Shown here: piece after piece, positions 19,423-26,486 of the stretch
How positions within the stretch are numbered: position 1 is the stretch's first letter
Layout of the letters: every line of letters starts with the position of its first letter
From: Wenyingzhuangia aestuarii
Lineage (GTDB): Bacteria > Bacteroidota > Bacteroidia > Flavobacteriales > Flavobacteriaceae
NCBI RefSeq assembly: GCF_011927765.1
Contig: NZ_JAATJG010000003.1
Coordinates: 62,001-126,000 of the forward strand
Reading direction: 5' to 3'
Length of the DNA: 64,000 bases
Translations under genes and position numbers: made by a program
Notes under the pieces: model-generated
Told to the model about the DNA's origin: nothing
Databases searched by the model: none
The model's input: only the letters and a program-made list of their open reading frames with translations

Positions 19423-20452
19423 AAAACACTTCAAAATCACTCAAACAAATCATATACAAAATTTGAGAAGTATGCTTTTTTAACTGACTAGGCAAGTAAC
19501 CTAACATTTTTTTAAAAGCAACTGTAAAATGTTGAGGATTTTTATACCCTACTTCATAAGAAGCTTGGGCAATAGTATATTTTTCTTTCTGAATTAACTC
19601 TTTTGCCTTTTCTATTCTTAAAGATGTTATATATTTAAAAATAGTTGTCCCATATAATTGTTTAAAACTCTTTTTTAATTTAGAAGTATTCATCCCTGCC
19701 AATAAAGATAACTCTGGAATAGTTAGCTCCTTTTTTAAGTTGAGTCTTATGTGTTTTTCAACTTCTTTTAAATTTACTTTATCCAACTCATCTACCTCAT
19801 CGTCTTCAACAACCTCTATTGCATTAATGTTTAATGAAATTAATAACAGTTCAGTAATTTTAGCTTCTAAAAAAGCTTTTTTCATTACTCCTCTAAAGCT
19901 ACAATTCACAATATCGTTTACAACGGTAACCAGTTGCTCATTCATTAAAACACCTCCTTTAAAAAAAGGATAGGGTTCCTTCTTTAGTTTTGCATTTTTT
20001 AATTTTTGAGAAGTTCCTGTAAAACAATAACCCATTATATTTTGCAACAATGCCTCTGTAAAAAATATTTCTATAGAATTTTGATGTAGTTGATGAAAAG
20101 AGCATTTTGCTTTAGACTCCGGTATATAAAACAAATTATACATCCCTTTTAAAACGTCTACAACACTTTTTTCTTTGTTTTTAAAATTACAAATCCAATT
20201 TCCATCCAACTGAAAATGTAATTTAAACAAAGGAAAACTATTAGTTGTAGATAGTTTTACAGCACCTGTATGCTTTATATCTATAAACAAAATATATATT
20301 TTATTCAGCTGTATGTCTTTAACACAGCCTACTACACCTTCCTTATCAATCACCCATTCTTTCTCCTCTAATTTTAAACTAGTTAAATCTTTATTAAATT
20401 TTTTAACCAACTCACCAGTTTTAAAAATTGAACTTTTTAAACAGATTTCCAT
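19415..20452 (-). CDS. AraC-family transcriptional regulator, likely of the adjacent iron/siderophore uptake genes
   Basis: The 345-residue protein has a C-terminal AraC/XylS double helix-turn-helix (about 230-330): LTIPELSLLAGMNTSKLKKSFKQLYG, then a second HTH with IAQASYEVGYKNPQHFTVAFKKMLGYLPSQ. The N-terminal about 220 residues form an effector-binding domain without a clear cupin signature; this layout is like PchR/YbtA-type siderophore regulators. It is divergent from a TonB-dependent receptor across 116 bp. That gap holds two direct TTGCGTTAT repeats and a palindromic double promoter. Control of the receptor operon is inferred from position. Confidence 0.85.
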   Translation of the reverse strand: MEICLKSSIFKTGELVKKFNKDLTSLKLEEKEWVIDKEGVVGCVKDIQLNKIYILFIDIKHTGAVKLSTTNSFPLFKLHFQLDGNWICNFKNKEKSVVDVLKGMYNLFYIPESKAKCSFHQLHQNSIEIFFTEALLQNIMGYCFTGTSQKLKNAKLKKEPYPFFKGGVLMNEQLVTVVNDIVNCSFRGVMKKAFLEAKITELLLISLNINAIEVVEDDEVDELDKVNLKEVEKHIRLNLKKELTIPELSLLAGMNTSKLKKSFKQLYGTTIFKYITSLRIEKAKELIQKEKYTIAQASYEVGYKNPQHFTVAFKKMLGYLPSQLKKHTSQILYMICLSDFEVFFI

Positions 20453-20461
20453 TTATTCCTT

Positions 20462-20491
20462 TTGCGTTATAATAATTTCCTATTGCGTTAT
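20462..20491. promoter_or_regulatory. Candidate AraC-type operator: direct TTGCGTTAT repeats 21 bp apart
   Basis: TTGCGTTAT occurs at 20462-20470 and again at 20483-20491. The start-to-start distance is 21 bp, two helical turns, which is the classic geometry of AraC-family half-sites. The site lies between the AraC gene start (20452) and the receptor promoter, just upstream of where RNA polymerase would bind. Confidence 0.55.
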
Positions 20492-20512
20492 CTAGACTAG
20501 TTAAACATAAGA

Positions 20513-20528
20513 TACTTTTGCAAAAGTA
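20513..20528. promoter_or_regulatory. Palindromic divergent promoter core (TACTTTTGCAAAAGTA)
   Basis: The 16-bp perfect palindrome contains an exact TAnnTTTG -7 element on each strand, facing opposite ways. It could start the receptor operon on the plus strand and the AraC gene on the minus strand from overlapping sites, so only one polymerase could bind at a time. Confidence 0.5.
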
Positions 20529-20568
20529 ATTTATTTTTATCAAATCTAAATAAGAAACTCCAACGGAG

Positions 20569-23019
20569 ATGAAAAAAATCCTATTCTTTATTCTTTTCGT
20601 TAGTTGTGTGGCTATCGCACAAAGAAAACATCATAAGCACCATGGTAAACACCAAATACTGGTAGGTACCATTGCAAACAATAACGGAGAGCCTTTAATG
20701 GGAGCTACTATTTTAGTAGACGATAACAAATATGCAACTATAGCAAATGATAAGGGTGAATATTTTATTCATAACATATCAGAAGGAAAACACATTGTAC
20801 AAGCATCTTATTTAGGTTTTTCTCCAGAAAAAAAAGAAATTTTTGTTAGTAAAGACCCAAAATCACAAAAAATAAATTGTCATTTTTCTTTAAAAGAGAG
20901 TTCAGAATCTTTGCAAAAAGTAGAATTATCTGCAAAATCTCAAAAAACAGAAATTGAAACTAAAGGTTTTGCTGTAAATGTAGTCGAAACTAAAGAAGCA
21001 AGTCTTAGAAACGTACAAACTAACGAGTTATTAAACACAACCGTAGGTGTTAAAATTCGTCAAAACGGAGGTTTAGGTTCAAATGTAGAATATTCACTGA
21101 ACGGATTGTCTGGAAACTCTGTTCGTATTTTTATTGATGGTATTCCAATTTCTATGTATGGATCTTCTTTTAGTCTAAACAGCATTCCTCCTTCTATGAT
21201 TGAAAACATTGAAATTTACAAGGGAGTTGTACCAGGTCACTTGGCCGATGATGCTTTAGGAGGAGCTATTAATATTGTCATGAAAAAAGGAGCTAAAAGC
21301 AATCTTAATGCATCTATCTCTTATGGATCTTTTAACACTTTTCAATCAAGTGTTAATGGTCTGTATCGATTTGATAAATCTGGTTTCACAATAAAAGCAT
21401 CAGCCTTTTATAACTATTCGGCAAATGATTATAAAGTTTGGGGAAGAGGTGTAGTAGACATTGCTCCTAACGGAAGAACTACTGAAATTACTGCTACAAT
21501 GTTTAACAATGCATATGAATCCGTAGGAGGAGTAGCGCAAGTTGGTTTTACAGATGTAAAATGGGCTGATCAATTTTTAGTAGGATTTACAGGTTCATAT
21601 GATTATAAAGAAATTCCAAATGGGGCATTCATGTCCACACTCCCCTACAAAGGAAGATTTATGGAATCCGATTCTAAACTTGCTACCCTAACCTATTTAA
21701 AAAAAGATCTATTTACCAAAGGATTAAATGTAAACATCAATGGTTTGTATGGTAAAAGAAACAGAGTAGTAAACGATACAGTTCCCTGGATTTATACCTG
21801 GAAGGGAGAAAGGTTAAAAGACTTAAACAATAACGACATACAATACAATTGGGGATCGCAACAAGAAAAAAGTGAATATGGTCCCATTCTAAATTACATA
21901 GACAGGAATGTATCATCTATAAGAACAGGTGTTTCTTATGAAATTAACAAACAACACAAAGTTTTATTAAACCATGTATACAGTGGAATTGACAGAGAAG
22001 ATCATGATGAATACTCATCTGCATTAGCCAATACATTTACAGAAACAAAAGATTTATATAAAAATATTTACTCTTTAAGCTATGAACTAAATGCTTTTGA
22101 CGAAAAATTAAAACTTAATCTTTTTGGAAAGCATTATCACCAAAAAGTTTTAAACACAAATCCTGTTTTTAACGAAAAAAAAACAGAAGTTATAGAAGAA
22201 ATTTACAAAAGCAAAAAAAAATATAATGGTTATGGGTTTGCAACTTCTTATGTATTGTTCCCTAACATCACCCTAATTACATCAGCAGAAAAGGCTGTAA
22301 GACTACCTGATGAAACCGAAATATTTGGAAACACCGGAGACAATGTAGATGGAAATTTAACCCTTAAACCAGAAATTAGTTACAACTACAATTTAGGGGT
22401 ACGATTTGGTAAGCTCCATATAAAAAAACATGCACTTACACTTTCTACCAATTTGTTCTCTAGAAATATTCAAGACCTAATTAGTCTTCCTATTAATAGT
22501 GAGCAATTAAATCAAGATGATGAAGTTATCAGCTATGTAAACTTAGAAAAATCTAGTACATCAAAAGGAATAGATTTAGATGTAAACTATAGTTATAATA
22601 ATAATTTTGGAATCAACTTTAACTTATCTCGCTTAAATTTAACAACCACTGTTAACAACCTAGAAGTTGATGTACCCAACACCCCTAAATTCACAATGAA
22701 TGCAGGTACGCGTTATTCCATTAAAAACTTTATTCAAAAAAACTCTCGTTTAAACCTATTCTATAGCATCTATTTTACTGATGAGTTTTCCTATATACAA
22801 TCTCAAGAAAGTGGTGTTAGAGATGATACAAACTTTTCAGATGTTCCACTACAATTAGTTCAAGACCTAGGCTTGAGCTATGCGTTCCCTAAAGAACGTT
22901 TTGTGTTAAGTTTTGATGCCAAAAATATATTCAACAAAACAGCATATGACAATTTATCTATACAAAAACCAGGTAGAAGCTTTTACTTAAAATTAAATTA
23001 CACAATCAATAAATTCTAA
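20569..23019 (+). CDS. TonB-dependent receptor, XusA-like, with His-rich N-terminus
   Basis: The 816-residue protein has a signal peptide (cleavage near Ala17), then HHKHHGKH at residues 21-28, a carboxypeptidase-regulatory-like beta-sandwich (about 30-110), a TonB plug (about 125-240; NSVRIFIDGIPISMYG and IEIYKGVVPGHLADDALGGAINIVMKK), and a 22-strand barrel ending in a C-terminal aromatic-rich strand (SFYLKLNYTINKF). It should bind and import a ligand across the outer membrane with TonB energy. The DUF4374 lipoprotein and PepSY reductase downstream match the XusABC xenosiderophore system of Bacteroides, so a ferric siderophore is the best guess. No SusD partner is present, which argues against a glycan. 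The extra His cluster suggests metal binding. Confidence 0.88.
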   Translation: MKKILFFILFVSCVAIAQRKHHKHHGKHQILVGTIANNNGEPLMGATILVDDNKYATIANDKGEYFIHNISEGKHIVQASYLGFSPEKKEIFVSKDPKSQKINCHFSLKESSESLQKVELSAKSQKTEIETKGFAVNVVETKEASLRNVQTNELLNTTVGVKIRQNGGLGSNVEYSLNGLSGNSVRIFIDGIPISMYGSSFSLNSIPPSMIENIEIYKGVVPGHLADDALGGAINIVMKKGAKSNLNASISYGSFNTFQSSVNGLYRFDKSGFTIKASAFYNYSANDYKVWGRGVVDIAPNGRTTEITATMFNNAYESVGGVAQVGFTDVKWADQFLVGFTGSYDYKEIPNGAFMSTLPYKGRFMESDSKLATLTYLKKDLFTKGLNVNINGLYGKRNRVVNDTVPWIYTWKGERLKDLNNNDIQYNWGSQQEKSEYGPILNYIDRNVSSIRTGVSYEINKQHKVLLNHVYSGIDREDHDEYSSALANTFTETKDLYKNIYSLSYELNAFDEKLKLNLFGKHYHQKVLNTNPVFNEKKTEVIEEIYKSKKKYNGYGFATSYVLFPNITLITSAEKAVRLPDETEIFGNTGDNVDGNLTLKPEISYNYNLGVRFGKLHIKKHALTLSTNLFSRNIQDLISLPINSEQLNQDDEVISYVNLEKSSTSKGIDLDVNYSYNNNFGINFNLSRLNLTTTVNNLEVDVPNTPKFTMNAGTRYSIKNFIQKNSRLNLFYSIYFTDEFSYIQSQESGVRDDTNFSDVPLQLVQDLGLSYAFPKERFVLSFDAKNIFNKTAYDNLSIQKPGRSFYLKLNYTINKF

Positions 23020-23030
23020 ATACAATCAAT

Positions 23031-24398
23031 ATGAAAAATCAGTTTTTTAACCTAAAAACAATAACACTAGCCTTAAGTTCTTTATTACTTATTGTAGGTT
23101 GTAGTGAAGATGATAAAGTAGATGGAGCTAGTACTCCTATTGAAACAAAAGATGCATCAGACAGATGGATTACTGTAGCGGGTGCTAAAATGGGTACCAA
23201 TCCTGGAGATGGTAATGGTGGAACACTTGTATACACTGTAAGTAGCCAAAATGCTAAAGACCCAAATAAAGTAATTGCTCCTTTTGACAATGGATATGTA
23301 GTACCTTCTAACAGGACGGCAAGATTACAAGCTTCTGAAGATGGAAATACATTATTTAATATTACTTACGCAGGTGATACTGGAGGAAGTTTCTTTAAAT
23401 ACACAGTAGGTGGAGGACAAGAATTTAACCAAATTGGATTGCCAGTTACAGTTGCTCAATATGTAGGTACAGCTCCAAGATGGATTAAATTATTTGACGG
23501 AGATAATACAGGTGCAGCTGTATACGTATCTACAAACGATATAATAGATGATAAAGGTACAGACGATGTAACGGATGATGTATATCAAAAAACAGAGTCT
23601 AAAATTGCTGTAGTAACCATTAATTTAGCAGACCAAGCTATTAATGAATTTAAAGAACATACTATATCTTTAAATGATATAGATGCTGCCAAAGGATATT
23701 ATATTTCTAGAATAGATATGCCTGTTTTAAATGCTAGTGGAGATAAATTATATATTGGTGCACAGGTAAGGAAAAAAGACCCTACAACCTTAGAAGGAGA
23801 TAGCGATTACGAAATTTTAGGTTCTAAAACTATTGTATTAGACTACCCGTCATTAGACAATCCATCTATTATTTCTTCTACTATAGGACATGGAAATACA
23901 AACGGATACCGTAGTATTAATGCTTTTGAGTATAACGGAGATGTGTATCAAGCAAACCAAAGTGATCCAGAAGGTTCTCATATCTTAAAAATTGGAACAA
24001 ACAATCAATACGATGATACATTTGATTTTAATTTAGATGATGCTTTAGGAGTTACAGGTGCTTATGTATTAGCATGGAGACCAGCAGCTAACGGAAAAGC
24101 AGTCCTAGCTTACCGTCACGAAGGTTCGGAAGAAGGTGCTGCTGGTGCACAAGGATTCTTTGCTTTAGTAGATTTAAACGCTAAAACAGCTACAAAAATT
24201 AATAAAATTCCTTACAGCGCAGATTTCTACTTATTCCAATACCAAGGTTTTGCAGTATATGGAAATGAAATTTATGTAACTGAAGCTCCTGTTGGTCAAG
24301 ATGGAAACATCTATGTAATAGACACAGAAACTGGAGTAGTTACTAAAGGTGCTCAATTAAAAAATATAGAAGGAAGTCACTTTATCGGTACTTTCTAA
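23031..24398 (+). CDS. DUF4374 surface lipoprotein, XusB-like
   Basis: The 455-residue protein has lipobox IVGC (Cys24) followed by SEDD, an acidic stretch that fits the Bacteroidota lipoprotein export signal for surface display. The remainder is a repetitive beta-propeller-like domain (repeated AxDGNxLxNITYAGD, DKLYIGAQVR, GNEIYVTEAPVG patterns) that I assign to DUF4374. In Bacteroides thetaiotaomicron, XusB is a DUF4374 lipoprotein that binds ferric enterobactin next to receptor XusA. The gene follows the receptor by 11 bp, the same order. A role in capturing ferric siderophore at the surface is inferred from this match. Confidence 0.8.
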   Translation: MKNQFFNLKTITLALSSLLLIVGCSEDDKVDGASTPIETKDASDRWITVAGAKMGTNPGDGNGGTLVYTVSSQNAKDPNKVIAPFDNGYVVPSNRTARLQASEDGNTLFNITYAGDTGGSFFKYTVGGGQEFNQIGLPVTVAQYVGTAPRWIKLFDGDNTGAAVYVSTNDIIDDKGTDDVTDDVYQKTESKIAVVTINLADQAINEFKEHTISLNDIDAAKGYYISRIDMPVLNASGDKLYIGAQVRKKDPTTLEGDSDYEILGSKTIVLDYPSLDNPSIISSTIGHGNTNGYRSINAFEYNGDVYQANQSDPEGSHILKIGTNNQYDDTFDFNLDDALGVTGAYVLAWRPAANGKAVLAYRHEGSEEGAAGAQGFFALVDLNAKTATKINKIPYSADFYLFQYQGFAVYGNEIYVTEAPVGQDGNIYVIDTETGVVTKGAQLKNIEGSHFIGTF

Positions 24399-24422
24399 CA
24401 CAACAAAGAAACACTAATTCTT

Positions 24423-24459
24423 AAGTCCCTTTCTAAATTTAAAATTCAGAAAGGGACTT
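24423..24459 (+). other. Intra-operon hairpin between DUF4374 and ankyrin genes
   Basis: A 12-bp stem AAGTCCCTTTCT (24423-24434) with AGAAAGGGACTT (24448-24459) closes a 13-nt AT-rich loop. Only TTCCTAAT follows, so it is a poor intrinsic terminator. It may be a partial terminator or an mRNA-stabilising element that lowers expression of the downstream genes relative to the receptor and lipoprotein. Confidence 0.5.
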
Positions 24460-24476
24460 TCCTAATAAAACACAAA

Positions 24477-25976
24477 ATGAAAAAAATAATCACGCTTTTA
24501 TTGCTTGCACTTCCGTTGTTAACTTTTGCCCAAAGACCGCAGCAGGAGGATAGTAATATTTTTCACAACTATGAATTTTGGAAGAAGCAGCCAAGTCTTT
24601 CTCTAATAAAAGAAAAAATTAAAGAAGGTCACAGTGCTGTAAAACAAAATAGAGCTGCTTTTGATGCAACCAGCTATGCTATTATGACCAAAAACCCTAC
24701 AGCTACAATAGAATATTTATTGTCTTTACCAGGTAACAATGTAAACAAGTCTACACACGATAACAGAAGCTACTTAATGTGGTCTGGATATGCTGGAGAT
24801 ATTGAGGTAATGAAATTGTTACTTAGCAAAGGAGCAGATACCAAAGTAGTAGGAAGCCACGGTTTTAACTGGTTTACATTTACCGTAAATACTGGTCACG
24901 AAAACACAGCAATTTACGACTTAATGGCTGCTAATGGAGTTGATTTAAAAGAAACCAACCGAGCTGGTGCCAATGCTATTTTATTATTAGCTGCACATAG
25001 TAAAGACGGTAAAATTCTAAATTACTTTGAGCAAAAAGGATTAGACATTAAAGCAACAGACAAACAAGGAAACAACTTGTTATTTTATGCTGCACAACGT
25101 GGAAATTTAGAATTGATAAAGAAATACATCGCTAAAGGATTTGACTACAAAAAAACGAATACGGAAGGAGAAAACATTGTGCTTTTTGCAAGTCATGGAG
25201 CAAGAGGTTACAGCAATTCTCTAGAAGTCTATCAGTATTTTGATTCTTTAGGGTTAGATTTTACTTTGGCAAATAAAAAAGGACAAAACGCATTGCATTA
25301 CATTGCTAGAGGTACTAAAGATGCAGCTGTACTAGCTTATTTCATTAAAAAAGGAGCAAATCCACATCAAAAAGACGAAAATGGAAACACTCCATTTTTA
25401 AATGCAGTACAAGGAAATAATGAAATGGTGGTAAAACAATTATTGCCTAATGTAAAAGACATCAACCACAAAAACAACGAAGGTTTTACAGCTATTACCC
25501 TTGCTACACAACGTGTAAACGTAACTCTTTTTACTACTTTAAAAGAAAAGGGAGCAAATGTAAATGTTGTAGATGCTGATGGAAACAATTTATTCTATCA
25601 CCTATTTAATGCTTACAACAGAAGAAGTGCTAAAGGGTTTGATGCTTTTGCTACTGCTTTAGAAAACGCAAATGTTTCTTCTAAAAACGCTTCTAAAAAC
25701 ACAACCTTGTTACACGTTGCTATAGAAAAAGGAGAAAGAAAACTAATTCAGAAAGCCATGGAATTAGGGATCGGTATCAACCAAAAAAATAGTGATGGTT
25801 TAACACCTTTACACATTGCAGCCATGAAAGCAAAGGATGTAAAATTGTTACAAATGTTACTACACAAAGGAGCTGATAAAGCTATAAAAACAGATTTTGA
25901 CGAAAGTGTATACGATTTGGCAAAAGAAAACGAATTGCTAAACAAGTCAGACATCAACTTTTTAAAACAATCTTAA
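24477..25976 (+). CDS. Exported ankyrin-repeat protein in the iron island
   Basis: The 499-residue protein has a signal peptide (about 1-18; TLLLLALPLLTFAQ) and about ten ankyrin repeats from about residue 60 to the end. Examples are IEVMKLLLSKGADTKVVG, LELIKKYIAKGFDY, AVLAYFIKKGANPHQKDENGNTPFLNAV and VKLLQMLLHKGADKAIKT. It should act in the periplasm as a protein-binding scaffold. It lies 78 bp after the DUF4374 gene and 11 bp before the DUF2271 gene on the same strand. The minimal Xus system of Bacteroides as I know it does not include an ankyrin protein. What it binds is unknown; the receptor plug, the DUF2271 protein and the PepSY periplasmic loop are the nearest candidates. Confidence 0.85.
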   Translation: MKKIITLLLLALPLLTFAQRPQQEDSNIFHNYEFWKKQPSLSLIKEKIKEGHSAVKQNRAAFDATSYAIMTKNPTATIEYLLSLPGNNVNKSTHDNRSYLMWSGYAGDIEVMKLLLSKGADTKVVGSHGFNWFTFTVNTGHENTAIYDLMAANGVDLKETNRAGANAILLLAAHSKDGKILNYFEQKGLDIKATDKQGNNLLFYAAQRGNLELIKKYIAKGFDYKKTNTEGENIVLFASHGARGYSNSLEVYQYFDSLGLDFTLANKKGQNALHYIARGTKDAAVLAYFIKKGANPHQKDENGNTPFLNAVQGNNEMVVKQLLPNVKDINHKNNEGFTAITLATQRVNVTLFTTLKEKGANVNVVDADGNNLFYHLFNAYNRRSAKGFDAFATALENANVSSKNASKNTTLLHVAIEKGERKLIQKAMELGIGINQKNSDGLTPLHIAAMKAKDVKLLQMLLHKGADKAIKTDFDESVYDLAKENELLNKSDINFLKQS

Positions 25977-25987
25977 TTTAAATTCTC

Positions 25988-26479
25988 ATGAAAATTTACA
26001 ACTATTTATTTGTAGTTATTTGCCTATCCTTAATGGCATTTACTACCTTAAAAAATGCAGAACCTACACAAAAATACAAGTGCATGGTTCAGTTAAAAAA
26101 TTATGAAGGAGAAGGTGCTTATGTAATTGTATCTGTAGTAGATAAAGATGACAATTATGTAAAGACATTACGTATTTTAGGAGATGATGAAAAATGGTAC
26201 CCAGATTTACCAAAATGGTGGAACTTTTTTGAAAAAGCAAAAGAACCAGATACCGATGCTATTACAGGAGCTACCATTGCAGGTGGAGAACGTTCTTTAT
26301 TTGTATTTAACTTAAATCCAAACGATTTAAACAACGGTAACAAACTTAGATTTGAAACTGCTGTAGAACATCAAGAACATTATTTAAAGGATCTAGAAGT
26401 TTCTTTAAATACAGAAAATTTAAAAAACAAATACGAAGGAACAGGATACATTCGTTACGTTAGAATTTTACCAAACTAA
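25988..26479 (+). CDS. DUF2271 periplasmic protein with flavinylation-like motif
   Basis: The 163-residue protein has a signal peptide or N-terminal anchor (about 1-20) and the DUF2271 pattern: KYKCMVQLKNYEGEGAYVIV, then WYPDLPKWWNFF, then DAITGATIAGG. Residues 90-96 (DAITGAT) fit the Dxx[ST]GA[ST] sequence to which ApbE attaches FMN; Thr96 would be the modified residue. DUF2271 proteins are reported to belong to extracytosolic flavin electron-transfer systems together with PepSY-type membrane proteins, and here the next gene is exactly such a reductase, 7 bp downstream. No apbE lies in the window, so the transferase would have to be elsewhere in the genome. FMN attachment is inferred, not shown. 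Confidence 0.8.
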   Translation: MKIYNYLFVVICLSLMAFTTLKNAEPTQKYKCMVQLKNYEGEGAYVIVSVVDKDDNYVKTLRILGDDEKWYPDLPKWWNFFEKAKEPDTDAITGATIAGGERSLFVFNLNPNDLNNGNKLRFETAVEHQEHYLKDLEVSLNTENLKNKYEGTGYIRYVRILPN

Positions 26480-26486
26480 TTAGCAC

